64,000 nucleotides of DNA from Schistosoma mansoni (taxonomy: Eukaryota; Platyhelminthes; Trematoda; Strigeidida; Schistosomatidae). The notes beneath the pieces are model-generated. The model was not told the DNA's origin. It saw nothing but the letters and a program-made list of their open reading frames with translations, and did not search any database. Made by a program: the position numbers and the translations under genes. Positions 1 through 11,350 of this stretch are shown here, one piece after another (the stretch's first letter is position 1; each line of letters starts with the position of its first letter). The DNA lies in NCBI RefSeq assembly GCF_000237925.1, contig NC_031502.1, positions 13,104,675-13,168,674 of the forward strand, in the 5' to 3' direction.

Positions 1-520
1 CCGTTCAAGTTGAACACGGAGTTTATGTTTTGATATAACATAATAGGAGTCATCTAAAAACGCTTGGTAGGCCATAATGAGGAACGTAGTCAAGCCCAGT
101 CTAAAAAACTTCTGTTCGTTAGTTCTGCATTCAAACCAAATATTGGTACTTCGGTCGTTACACTCATTTGGATAGTTAAACTAAGATACTCAGAGAATAA
201 TGATATCCCTGGAACAACCAAAATACTTCAACGTCGATCACTTAAGGCAATACATTCAATGTCCCTAAACTAAGATGGTGAAGAAGAACGATGAAAGCTT
301 CACGATCCAGCTCAGAGAAGGAGACTCCACCAATGTGTATGAGACTAGTGCTTGCTCCGCCGTTAGTATTACTCAACATTGACACTCAGGTCTAATTAAT
401 ATAGGTGGGTTTAATGGTCAGGGAATGTCGCAACCTTCAGTTTTCAATTGTGCTTTCCATACTCAGAAGTGGTTACACACCTCCACTCATTCAATAAAAG
501 ATCCCATTGTTGAGACTGAC
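1..520. other. No gene recognised
   Basis: Only short open frames are present, with no recognisable domain. The first 25 bases share a short phrase with the solo LTR further in (TTGAACACGGAG, also near 2158). This may be an LTR scrap, but the match is too short to rely on. Confidence 0.4.
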
Positions 521-1343
521 GGTATGGAACGTGTTAAGGACTTTATGGCAATAGAGGAATGAGCATTTAACAAAGAACTTATACTTACCCACCGATATAT
601 CACTCCAAGAACATTCTGCCCCATTTGACATAAAGTGCTTGTACGTTCCACGGAAATCTGCTGCCGATGGTCCACTTAGATTGTGATCTCTGCCTTGTGA
701 CCACAGTGAACTCAGATCTCAGCCCAAAATACAGGGGCAATGAAGTCAAGGCAAATGCAGCTTTTCATTTAATGTGTAGATGATTTGGAGCGATCACACT
801 AGAGTTTTTCAACCTTTTGAAACATGCTCACGGCCCTTCTCTGAAGTCCACAATGTCTTTTCACCTCCTTTCATCCAAATGAACATAAATTTCTCGGATA
901 AATTACAGAGACAGGCAACTAAGTGAGTGATAGAGCTAAAACATAAATCTAACGACACATAAGATTATCACTACTGACTCCAAAGAGAATATGAGATGAG
1001 ATGATGATGACATGTAAAACATTGGGTACGTAAAGCCACCCAAAAACGATCATTTCACTATAGTATCATCACCGAGCTCCTCGAGAAAGCCTTCGATAGA
1101 TTTTCAACAGTCTTGGTTAGATGGTGGGGTTAGACGCGGGGTAAATCAGTCGATGAGGTTATGAATATACATCGAATGAGGTGGTTGGGCTGCGTATTAC
1201 GCATGTTCAACCACCAAATATTGCGACGCTCACTGCTGACTAGTGTTGGAGATGGATGGAAGAAAGTTAAGGGCGGCTAAACCAGAATGAAGCATCAGTC
1301 CACAAAATCACTAACTTCTGGTTTGAGCCATGTTGGTGGATGC
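521..1343. repeat. Left arm of an 823-bp inverted repeat
   Basis: This segment is the reverse complement of 3605-4427. The paired positions add up to 4948 at both ends, so the arms are collinear with no net indel. I saw one mismatch (near 972 against 3963). The arm includes an RTE 3' fragment at 1140-1343. The partner arm stops exactly at an N gap, so this may be a contig-end artefact and not a true palindrome. Confidence 0.9.
1140..1343 (+). mobile_element. RTE-clade retrotransposon, 3' fragment
   Basis: The sequence matches 21988-22190 nearly base for base. It encodes the end of the RT C-terminal region, where the frame reads SVDEVMNIHRMRWLGCVLR, as in the 38-39 kb element. It is 5'-truncated and the non-coding tail is cut off at 1343. 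Confidence 0.75.
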
Positions 1344-1640
1344 TTCACGTAATGATTATATAATTGCACATTTGTTATAAAATAATATCGAGTGGTTGGG
1401 AAAAAGAGGATTATAATAATCGAAGTAATTATTCGGAAAGTCAAACAGCTGCTACGTTGCACAGTATACAAAAAGAAGGGACTGACAAAATATCTCGATG
1501 AAAGGTCAGTATTATAGTGGTCATGTAAGAATCAAGGGACGAATACTGGGAATACGTAAAAATATAAGAGTGGAAGAAATTACAAGATAGTTTAGATATT
1601 TTTGAAGGAAAGTTTTCCATCAAAGTTCAGCTACAAATTC
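1344..1640. other. Unassigned sequence
   Basis: AT-rich sequence between the inverted-repeat arm and the direct repeat. No coding signal or known repeat was recognised. Confidence 0.4.
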
Positions 1641-2640
1641 ACTCCTATATCAATGGCTAAGGTAGTGAGAGTGGTTGTATAAACCTATTTGGGATACAAA
1701 GGATTGGTTTGTGAACATGGATTCCGATAGCTTTAGCAACATGCGAAAAATGAACTCGTAGACCATAAGGCGAATTCTATGGGACGCGGTGAGTAACCTT
1801 AAAAGCTTTATTCAGGTCAACCTATTCACGCGCGTCCACCAAGTGAGCGAGAATAGAACACCAAACCACTCTTATCTTTACTTTGCACTAATAAGACGGA
1901 CAGTGTTCTGCCATGAAACTTTTGACGTTATAAATTGCAAGATCTAACTAACCGCGTCAACAGGAACACTTTTTAGACTGACGATGCCACATATATCGTA
2001 GTTTGACAACCATTTAATCAGCAACACCTTCTATGATTGAATCGTGTCCACCCAGTAATATCAAAAGTCAGAAGCGAGGAGGTTGGAAGGTATATTTGAT
2101 AGATTATCAATATATCGGGAAGTGACTGATCTAAACTGGCCAGCGATCGCAGAAGTTGAACACGGAGTTCCCACTCGTGATCCGGTGTGGATGCATGACC
2201 GAGCACCTTCAGCTAGGTGAGTTCATTAAAACTAATGTGGTCAGCATCCAATGTCGAAGACTGACAGAGACATTGATTTTAGGGATTTATTTACCGCTAC
2301 AGATCACACACTCCATAGTGAGGTAGTGATGACCCTACGACGTGACCAGCCAGATGTCGTTGGTAACCACTCTTCTGGTAGCTTGCTATGTTTAGCAGCG
2401 TCTGGTCGTCTTTCCTTACTATAAGGAACCAAGAAGTACAATATAGTAATAGGGAAACAAAGTACAATGGAAATTTCGGTTCCTCGCAAACTTCATCATT
2501 CTTTTTATCGTCTTTTCCAGCCATCCTGGAAAACAAAAGAGGAATATGCAAGTGCGTGTCGAAATACAAACGTACGCGCGTAAAGACAAGGTTGGCCAAA
2601 AAAGTTACACCTGTGATAGCGTAAGAGCGAGTTTTAAAGT
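1641..2640. repeat. Direct repeat, copy A (about 1 kb)
   Basis: The sequence recurs at 5147-6146 with a constant offset of 3506. The copies are essentially identical at the left end and differ more and more towards the right, where copy B runs into an N gap. The repeat contains a solo LTR at 1979-2301. Confidence 0.9.
1979..2301 (-). mobile_element. Solo LTR related to the gypsy element at 60.5 kb
   Basis: On the minus strand this 323-bp stretch aligns with the 326-bp LTR at 60538-60863. Both start TGTAGC and end TCA. They share blocks such as TTCGACATTGGATGCTGAC, GGTCATGCATCC, CGATATATTG and CATAGAAGGTG. No primer site or gag follows, so it is a solo LTR or isolated relic. No clear target-site duplication could be seen. 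Confidence 0.75.
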
Positions 2641-3286
2641 ACTTTTTCTTCGGTATGTTTCCAGTAAAAAATTAAATATACACATATTAAGAAAAAATTT
2701 GTCTTTTTTTGGAATAAAACGTTTAAGTATAATGAGATTAGATTTTTATTATATATAATACAAAGGAAAATGGAGGTGAAACAAATTGTTAACTGTTGTC
2801 TTACGTGCACTAATCGTCTAAATGTTCTGGAAATCGTACTCTTCTTCCACAACGCGTTGTCCTAGGTTTATTTTCAGATAATGCCGAAGTATCAACGTGA
2901 TGAAGAGGATGTGATCACTTGGACTGAAACATCATTTCAAATAAGGGCAAATCTTGGTGAGAAAAAGTGAGAGCATAATCAAGTGTTCACTTTTTGACAT
3001 GCGATTTCGATGCTGGAAGTCGGCTAACCAGGATTTTGCTGGAATCTTCTCGTCGTCTCTCATTTAAAGTAAACCATACTAGTAGTTGTAGTATGCTTTT
3101 GATTAGATCACTGAACAGAATCTTTTATGAGCTAAGTTACGGTTTGAAACAGACAAATCTTTCGACAATTATTATATGATAACGGGAAATATAATCTACG
3201 TGCATAGTGAAAGTGTTAACAAATACTTGAGCTGTAATGTTTCGACATTACCATGATAAATTCGATTAACCTTTCACCACTTAACT
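2641..3286. other. Unassigned AT-rich sequence
   Basis: Only short chance open frames are present. I recognised no domain, splice-site pair or repeat family. Confidence 0.4.
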
Positions 3287-3808
3287 CAGTCAGTCGGCTA
3301 CAACGTAGGATCAGGCATATATATGTATCAGTCCATGTTACCATACCTCATTAGTACAACAAGATGAACAACAAATTCAAAGAAGCAGTTACTCCAATGG
3401 TAGTGAAAAAACATTTCATATAGAGATATGATGCAGGGAAAAATAATTAGTTCGTAGAAAGTAGGGTATGAGTAATTTTAATCTCACGGCTTAAGAAAAG
3501 ACAAAGTATATACACCTATGTCATTGTGATCGATTCTGAGCCATGTCAGCCAGGGTCTCCGACCATCGGTGATGATAGTCGCGCGTACCGCAATCAAGTA
3601 GTCTGCATCCACCAACATGGCCCAAACCAGAAGTTAGTGATTTTGTGGACTGATGCTTCATTCTGGTTTAGCCGCCCTTAACTTTCTTACATCCATCTCC
3701 AACACTAGTCAGCAGTGAGCGTCGCAATATTTGGTGGTTGAACATGCGTAATACGCAGCCCAACCACCTCATTCGATGTATATTCATAACCTCATCGACT
3801 GATTTACC
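3287..3808 (-). mobile_element. RTE-clade retrotransposon, 3' fragment
   Basis: The reverse complement matches 21990-22505 closely. It runs from the last part of the RT ORF through the 3' UTR to the TGACTGA-type short-repeat tail at 3287. The element is 5'-truncated. The first part lies in the inverted-repeat arm 3605-4427. Confidence 0.8.
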
Positions 3809-4427
3809 CCGCGTCTAACCCCACCATCTAACCAAGACTGTTGAAAATCTATCGAAGGCTTTCTCGAGGAGCTCGGTGATGATACTATAGTGAAATGATC
3901 GTTTTTGGGTGGCTTTACGTACCCAATGTTTTACATGTCATCATCATCTCATCTCATATTCTCCTTGGAGTCAGTAGTGATAATCTTATGTGTCGTTAGA
4001 TTTATGTTTTAGCTCTATCACTCACTTAGTTGCCTGTCTCTGTAATTTATCCGAGAAATTTATGTTCATTTGGATGAAAGGAGGTGAAAAGACATTGTGG
4101 ACTTCAGAGAAGGGCCGTGAGCATGTTTCAAAAGGTTGAAAAACTCTAGTGTGATCGCTCCAAATCATCTACACATTAAATGAAAAGCTGCATTTGCCTT
4201 GACTTCATTGCCCCTGTATTTTGGGCTGAGATCTGAGTTCACTGTGGTCACAAGGCAGAGATCACAATCTAAGTGGACCATCGGCAGCAGATTTCCGTGG
4301 AACGTACAAGCACTTTATGTCAAATGGGGCAGAATGTTCTTGGAGTGATATATCGGTGGGTAAGTATAAGTTCTTTGTTAAATGCTCATTCCTCTATTGC
4401 CATAAAGTCCTTAACACGTTCCATACC
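3605..4427. repeat. Right arm of the 823-bp inverted repeat
   Basis: Reverse complement of 521-1343. It ends at the first base of the 4428-4627 gap. The spacer between the arms is 2261 bp. Confidence 0.9.
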
Positions 4428-4627
4428 NNNNNNNNNNNNNNNNNNNNNNNNNNNNNNNNNNNNNNNNNNNNNNNNNNNNNNNNNNNNNNNNNNNNNNNNN
4501 NNNNNNNNNNNNNNNNNNNNNNNNNNNNNNNNNNNNNNNNNNNNNNNNNNNNNNNNNNNNNNNNNNNNNNNNNNNNNNNNNNNNNNNNNNNNNNNNNNNN
4601 NNNNNNNNNNNNNNNNNNNNNNNNNNN
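4428..4627. other. Assembly gap (200 N)
   Basis: Run of exactly 200 N. All four gaps in the window have this length, so it is a fixed-size placeholder and not a measured distance. Confidence 0.99.
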
Positions 4628-5146
4628 CAAACTTGTCTGATTTCTGTGTTATTTTCACGCTCACGATCTGGGCAGTAAACCACATGAAAATCATGAAAAT
4701 CCGTTCAGTGGTTTCAGAGATACAAGGATTTTCTCAAAATTTCATAGAACGGCTGAACGGATTCAGATGATTCTTGTTTTATATTGACGCCCACGCACTC
4801 GGGAGTAAACTCAAACAAACATCATAACAATCCGTACAGTGGTTCCAGAGATACAGAGATTTTTACAAACTTGTCTGATTTCTGTGTTATTTTCACGCTC
4901 ACGATCTGGGCAGTAAACCACATGAAAATCATGAAAATCCGTTCAGTGGTTTCAGAGATACAAGGATTTTCTCAAAATTTCATAGAACGGCTGAACGGAT
5001 TCAGATGATTCTTGTTTTATATTGACGCCCACGCACTCGGGAGTAAACTCAAACAAACATCATAACAATCCGTACAGTGGTTCCAGAGATACAGAGATTT
5101 TTACAAACTTGTCTGATTTCTGTGTTATTTTCACGCTCACGATCTC
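4628..5146. repeat. Tandem satellite, 238-bp unit made of two diverged ~119-bp halves
   Basis: The phrase CAAACTTGTCTG starts at 4628, 4866 and 5104, a period of 238 bp, giving 2.2 copies after the gap. The two 238-bp units look identical. Inside each unit the two halves are diverged versions of one another (TCCGTTCAGTGGTTTCAGAG against TCCGTACAGTGGTTCCAGAG). The phrases ATATTGACGCCCACGC and, on the other strand, CTGAATCCGTTCAGCCG resemble the schistosome 121-bp Sm1-7 repeat as I remember it. The array abuts the direct repeat copy B. Confidence 0.85.
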
Positions 5147-6146
5147 ACTCCTATATCAATGGCTAAGGTAGTGAGAGTGGTTGTATAAACCTATTTGGGA
5201 TACAAAGGATTGGTTTGTGAACATGGATTCCGATAGCTTTAGCAACATGCGAAAAATGAACTCGTAGACCATAAGGCGAATTCTATGGGACGCGGTGAGT
5301 AACCTTAAAAGCTTTATTCAGGTCAACCTATTCACGCGCGTCCACCAAGTGAGCGAGAATAGAACACCAAACCACTCTTATCTTTACTTTGCACTAATAA
5401 GACGGACAGTGTTCTGCCATGAAACTTTTGACGTTATAAATTGCAAGATCTAACTAACCGCGTCAACAGGAACACTTTTTAGACTGACGATGCCACATAT
5501 ATCGTAGTTTGACAACCATTTAATCAGCAACACCTTCTATGATTGAATCGTGTCCACCCAGTAATATCAAAAGTCAGAAGCGAGGAGGTTGGAAGGTATA
5601 TTTGATAGATTATCAATATATCGGGAAGTGACTGATCTAAACTGGCCAGCGATCGCAGAAGTTGAACACGGAGTTCCCACTCGTGATCCGGTGTGGATGC
5701 ATGACCGAGCACCTTCAGCTAGGTGAGTTCATTAAAACTAATGTGGTCAGCATCCAATGTCGAAGACTGACAGAGACATTGATTTTAGGGATTTATTTAC
5801 CGCTACAGATCACACACTCCATAGTGAGGTAGTGATGACCCTACGACGTGACCAGCCAGATGTCGTTGGTAACCACTCTTCTGGTAGCTTGCTATGTTTA
5901 GCAGCGTCTGGTCGTCTTTCCTTACTATAAGGAACCAAGAAGTACAATATAGTAATAGGGAAACAAAGTACAATGGAAATTTCGGTTCCTCGCAAACTTC
6001 ATCATTCTTTTTATGTGGGATCCAGCCATCCTGGAAAACAAAAGAGGAATATGCAAGTGCGTGTCGAAATACAAACGTACGCGCGTAAAGACAAGGTGGC
6101 CAAAAAAGTTACACCTGTGATAGCGTAAGAGCGAGTTTTAAAGGAC
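5147..6146. repeat. Direct repeat, copy B
   Basis: Copy of 1641-2640 (offset 3506). After about 6015 it departs from copy A by scattered substitutions and indels that become denser towards the 6258 gap. That pattern is typical of a low-quality contig end. Confidence 0.9.
5485..5807 (-). mobile_element. Solo LTR, duplicate of the one at 1979-2301
   Basis: Same 323-bp LTR as at 1979-2301, carried along in the direct repeat. It is not an independent insertion. Confidence 0.75.
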
Positions 6147-6257
6147 ATTTTCCTCCGGATGTTTCCCGTTAAAATTTAATATTCCCCTTTTAGAAAAAAT
6201 TGGTCTTTTTTTTGGATAAAACGTTTAAGTTATATGAAATTTAATTTTTTTTTTTTT

Positions 6258-6457
6258 NNNNNNNNNNNNNNNNNNNNNNNNNNNNNNNNNNNNNNNNNNN
6301 NNNNNNNNNNNNNNNNNNNNNNNNNNNNNNNNNNNNNNNNNNNNNNNNNNNNNNNNNNNNNNNNNNNNNNNNNNNNNNNNNNNNNNNNNNNNNNNNNNNN
6401 NNNNNNNNNNNNNNNNNNNNNNNNNNNNNNNNNNNNNNNNNNNNNNNNNNNNNNNNN
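6258..6457. other. Assembly gap (200 N)
   Basis: Exactly 200 N, preceded by a T homopolymer that probably ended the contig. Confidence 0.99.
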
Positions 6458-6898
6458 GCTATATTGATGCGTACTGGTTTTTATCCATCATAAAAGTTCG
6501 AAATATCTTGAATAGAAAATTTGCGTGAATTATATGACGAACTAACATACTGATCCACGATTCTCAGACTGCAAGACGGTTTTCTCAGTATAAAATAAAA
6601 TCCCGACGTGAAACCCGAATTTTGTAGTAAAAATTTACTTTTTCTTGTAGCATATGTGTATCGATAAGTCCATTTGAAGTTAATGAAATTTATAAAGCCG
6701 TCTACAAAATTCGATACTAGGCGTCAAATCTACCTTTGGTAGCTACGTCAGTACTTCTCAGATGATTAAGTCACTCAAATATGTAATACAACCAACATAC
6801 CTGAAGATTTCACTCCCCACTTTGAACTAGATTTCAGTGCGGAACCATCATTTTACTGCTAGTTTGTATGAACGTACGGGGTCTAAACCATTTAAAAC
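6458..6898. other. Unassigned; upstream region of the Dpy-30-domain gene
   Basis: AT-rich and non-coding. No promoter element could be identified with confidence. Confidence 0.35.
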
Positions 6899-8573
6899 AT
6901 GGAAACAGAAGGCTTTGGGAAGAGTACTTTCAAGAATACAGCAGGTAGATTGACTAATCAAAATAATTCAAACTTAAAATATATGTTTAAACAAAGTCTT
7001 CATATTTTTAAAATTGTGTGGGTACTTTTTCTCGCTCAACGTAATGTTCTTATTATTGAAATTACTCGTTTATTTAGTGGTCGTTGCACCGATTTCCGTT
7101 AGGCTTGCAGCAAAAGACTATTTAGTTCGGAATGTAAACCCAACTTTACTAAAAGGCTTGACAGAACTATGCAAACAAAAGCCTAAGGATCCAGTAGTAA
7201 GTTGATATTTCTTGTCGTCTGTGCTTATTGATTTTTCCGAAGGTATTTTCGAACCCACATGATAGTATGTAATAAATACAGGCTTATAAAATTCTCACGT
7301 TTTTAAATGAACTTGGGCTGTTTTTGTTGCGAGCTTTAATTTCTTACCGTTGATTTACTAGACTGACTTAATTAATCATTGAAACGTTTTTGTAATATTG
7401 AAATGCATTGATTTGGAAGTTTACTTTTATTCCAGTATAGACTCAATAAACACTAGGATGGAGTATGTATCTATTTAATGAACTCTAAACATCTTAGGAT
7501 TTAAATCCTTAGTTCCAACAATGACCATCATTAAAGTAAAAGTTCGGATAAAATAATTGTAGTACTTGTAGTGGCAAAATTGAATCTGAAAAGTAAGGCA
7601 AACCGGGACTGCCACAACTACATTGGGTATGGTACTCTCATTTTGTAGGTAAAAAAACAATTTCGCTTTTAAAACTACGGGTGTTTGTAAAGAAGTAATA
7701 GATGACACAATTCTTTTTTTGTTTAAAAATTAGGCATTCAATAATATCACATTGTTCTTTGACATTAATGTGATGAACGAGGCCGTTAAGTCGTCAAAAA
7801 CAATTCACGGATAAGATTACCTTACTGTTATTAAGTTTTATATGAATATCAAACCTCAATGGTGTTTTATAAGCTCAGTTAAATGGCAAGTCAATGAGCT
7901 ACTGGGATGCCATACTTTGTTTAGACGCATGGTAACATCTTTTATCTGTGCATCGATGTTTCAGTGTAATTATATTTTGACATATTGGGCGACTTCTTAC
8001 TTACATAATGATTTTGCGCTTGTGAGTATCTCAATGACACGTACCTGATTCATTACTCAGAGAAATCATATTCTGCTGCCAAATAAAAACACAGCTCTCC
8101 ACAAAGTTCACTAATTTCATATGGAACTTCGGTAAAATATTTCCGTCCATCTATAATTTTGTAAGTTAAAATATCCCAATGATAAAAACATCCTAATTTA
8201 AGTTGTAGTACTACTCAACTAGGTTTCTTTCATTAGCTTTCCAATTACCATATAACTGAGATTGATACCCTATACTATTTTGATCATTTCTTCCAAATAA
8301 ATTAAATTTCAGTTATCAATTGAGATTCATTTTAACGCTGTTAAGCCACAGGATATAGATGTTAATTTCACAAAAATTGACTAATATTACTCAACGTCTC
8401 CTCAACCTTCATGTACATAAGATACTTGAGACTTTAAACATTTGACATTGAATGATTTTTATTGATAACAAATGCTTGTGTTTGATTTTCTGATTGCCTA
8501 GCTTTGGCTGGCCGACTGGTTGCTGGAAAATAATCCAAATAAACCTCATCCCATTGACATGGTCACCTCTTGA
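6899..8573 (+). CDS. Small Dpy-30-domain protein, three exons
   Basis: Proposed exons are 6899-6944, 7111-7196 and 8502-8573, giving about 67 residues. Exon 1 starts at an ATG with an in-frame TAA six bases upstream and ends in phase 1 before GTAGAT, a weak donor. Exon 2 opens after TTGCAG and ends before GTAAGT. Exon 3 opens after a CTAG acceptor and reaches TGA at 8571. The joined phases agree. Exons 2 and 3 together read KDYLVRNVNPTLLKGL, then LCKQKPKDPV, then LWLADWLLENNPNKP. This is the two-helix Dpy-30 dimerisation/docking motif seen in DPY30, adenylate kinase 7 and the C-terminus of nucleoside diphosphate kinase 5; the tail is most like the last. Such motifs act in ciliary axonemes or in histone methyltransferase complexes. 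There is no kinase domain here, so it is either a stand-alone small protein or the 3' end of a larger gene. Exons 2-3 are secure; exon 1 is an inference from phase and the upstream stop. Confidence 0.68.
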
Positions 8574-8901
8574 AACACTAATAAGAAAATTTCAAAGAAC
8601 GTATGAAGGATGATGAGGATACAGAGTTCCCAAACAAACTTATGGTCATTGCTGAAAATAAATATGTAATTCAATTTGTAATGTTTCTTCATAGTAATGG
8701 ATGTAAAGCGATAGTGGGTTATAGTCTGGCGTGAGGAATTCCGTGTTACCTGTAATGTATTTATGAATTGACGACTGAGCGAAAGCACATCATTGGTATT
8801 TAATTTATAAAAGAGTACCAGCAAATGAACACTTTGGAATCATCAAATAAACAATTTGCCAAAGCACTTTAACTTGCTAGCATGTTCGGAAATGTACATC
8901 T
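8574..8901. other. 3' flank of the Dpy-30-domain gene
   Basis: Non-coding, presumably the 3' UTR and spacer. No clear AATAAA signal was seen close to the stop codon. Confidence 0.35.
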
Positions 8902-9420
8902 ATGGATATAGTTAAACCATTTGTAAGCATTTTGAAATCTTACCCTAAATTGATTTTAATGTGGCTGAAGAATTCAGTGGCATTTCCAGTCTTAGTATCA
9001 ACCAGTTCAAAGGATGTACTTGAGGTTATGAGACACTATTTTATACTCACTTTAAAAAATAGTCTAAGAGGGGATTCGCTTTCTTGTCCACGTAATCAAA
9101 CTTTTATTACTAATTAAACCGTATATTCGTATGAAGTGATTGCTGAACGCGCATTACCATCCAACTGATAAACGTTTTGTGGAATCCCTAGAACTACTTC
9201 ACAAAGACGTTGAAACAGTGCAAAAGATAATTCTGAGAATGTCAGTACAATAGAGAATTAGAAAGTTGATGAGAAATTTATGGTATTAATCGATATGTCA
9301 GCATTACTCACGAATGTACCCTTAGTGGAAACAGGACTTTATATATCCATAGAATAACTGGTAGTGCTGAATGTGTTGTATGATACAGAGATTTCCGGAT
9401 ATATCTAGAACGTACTCTAG
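8902..9420 (+). mobile_element. Possible Penelope-like RT relic
   Basis: An open frame at 8902-9117 reads VKPFVSILKSYPKLILMWLK. About 150 bases later another frame reads DEKFMVLIDMSALLTNVPL. The second phrase resembles the RT motif of Penelope-like elements (an F-D-V-x-x-L-F-T-N-V-P pattern, with the first Asp retained). Frames are broken by stops, so this is a dead relic. The match rests on motif memory only. Confidence 0.35.
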
Positions 9421-10959
9421 TGGATACGAGTAGATTAGTGATTGTAGATAGATTGTGCACGCATGTGAAGGTAGTTTATTAGAATCAGAATAAAGCGCCA
9501 AATTATGAACAAATCAGTTATAATTTTATATTTTAAAAAATCACATTTACAATAGCTTAAGTAGAATTCTAAGTCATTGTACTTCACTTAACATAGGGTT
9601 CGAATATTTATTGAATATATACCATACTTCTTATTGGATGCGGCTTCTGCTCTATCTGGGATTGATTATTTTTATTATAAGCAAGTAGGATTAGAACGAA
9701 ATTAGCTGGGTCCTGAAAATTCATTTGATTAGTGTGGCTTTTATGTACTTTTGGACAATCCATATTCACGGTACGACTGATGGATTTGGCAATAATCTTT
9801 ATTAGACATCTTAAGGATGATCAAAACTTATTTCTTTGTTAGCAAACTGTAAGCGCTCAACGTTCCAACAAATATATCTTCCATCAAGCAACTTTGCCGG
9901 TTTCATCAGTGCGAGAAGGTATAACATCCATTTATGAGCTGGAAAAATTCACCCATTCGCCTACTCAGCTCTTTGAGTTTTGCCACAAATAGAACTGGTT
10001 GAAGTTTTCAGGGATGAGACGGATTGTTTATTTAAACATAAGAATAGAAATGTCGCGAAAAAATGAACAAATCTTTGCACTTCCACCAATCAAGTTTTTA
10101 GGTAACTCATCTGAAATGCTTTTGGTCAATAAAGTTGTACTTTAAGTATTCCTAAAATATGTACACCAAGTACGAATTCGTATTATAGGTTGTTGCGGAG
10201 ATAGTCGGATTTCAGCGATCTCAAATGGAACCAATCTCAGACAACCAATAAAGACCAGTGAGTGATCAACATATACAGGATAAAATCACTGACTGAAATT
10301 TCACAGGTCATAAGTGAATAATTATCATCTTGATCTGAGAATTGCAACCACCACAGATAGGAAATTTACGTCCCGCAATACTTGACATACAAACTTAATT
10401 AGGTTTTATTAAAAGATTTGAGTCTATTAAATTATTTCACTGAAATGGTGGATTAGATACTACCAATATCGAAGACGAAATGAACCAATAAACGCATATC
10501 ATTATTTCTGAATGTAAAACGAATTGTTTAGTTGTAAAAAAAAGAAGTATTTATTCTTCATTAATATCAACATTAATAGTCAAATATAAATTAAGGGGTT
10601 TATTATAACAGGTAGTGAAATGAGTACTGGTGCAATAAATGAATCCACTTTACCGAATTCGAAGGGCTTGGAATCACCAGATAGGTATGATTTCAGCGAG
10701 TCTATATTGTAGTCATTTACTAAGCCCATAGCTACATTGATGTACTGCTTTTGGATTCGTTGAATTGATACAAGTATTTTTATGAGAACCAGAATTAATA
10801 CCAATTAAATGGGAATTTATACAACCTTGAGAATACATTTGGTTATGGCAGCTGAGGAATACATTGAGAACTTTCAGATTCCACACCGAGTTCATTCACA
10901 GAATTATAATCAATACGGACAGCTCTAATCTCCTAGAGTGAGCCTTTTGGAAATTCTTA
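9421..10959. other. Unassigned AT-rich sequence
   Basis: Two overlapping minus-strand open frames lie between 10580 and 10895 but have no recognisable domain and are of a length expected by chance. Around 9845-9920 the minus strand gives a TDETGKVA-like phrase that may be another retroelement scrap. Confidence 0.35.
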
Positions 10960-11350
10960 GCTTTCATCAAAGATTTGGCATATTAATTCCAGCAACTAAA
11001 CGATCACAGAGTTGAATATAAAGCTGATCTCTAAAGCTATATCTGCTGGTGATTTTTGGAGTTCATGAATGAAATCACAAACTTAGGTCGTTTTATGGAG
11101 ATTTACCCATTCTCCATTCACTGTTGCTGCTTTTTACACGATTGAGTAATAGTTATTCAAGATTTTCATACAGTAAAGAAATACGTTTCTTCTGGAAAGT
11201 CAGGTTTCGTCAAAGAATATAGGGACCTTTATAGATGAGTGCAAGGAAATCGTCTAGAATTTTATCTCCCTTGAGATCTCTTCTAAGAAAGCACCAGATT
11301 TCTATGCGATCCAAAGTTTTCAGATGCTTCACTTGAATTAAAGTATAGCT
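10960..11350 (-). pseudogene. Ty3/gypsy gag relic
   Basis: On the minus strand 10971-11030 reads DQLYIQLCDRLVAGINMPNL, followed by a stop. Upstream, frame-shifted pieces give HELQK (near 11065) and KKRISLLYENLE (near 11180). This order is typical of the gag capsid region of K02A2.6-like gypsy elements, where a DRLVAGI block closes the domain. Several frameshifts and stops show it is long dead. Confidence 0.55.

Noticed and set aside
4273-4770. Open frames that run through runs of N at 4.3-4.8, 6.2-6.5, 54.1-54.3 and 57.1-57.4 kb
   Set aside because: The apparent length comes from undetermined bases; the real sequence on either side has no coding signal.
9845-9930. Minus-strand CTGATGA as another hammerhead core
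   Set aside because: No GAAA follows at a suitable distance and the surrounding sequence reads better as a decayed coding phrase.
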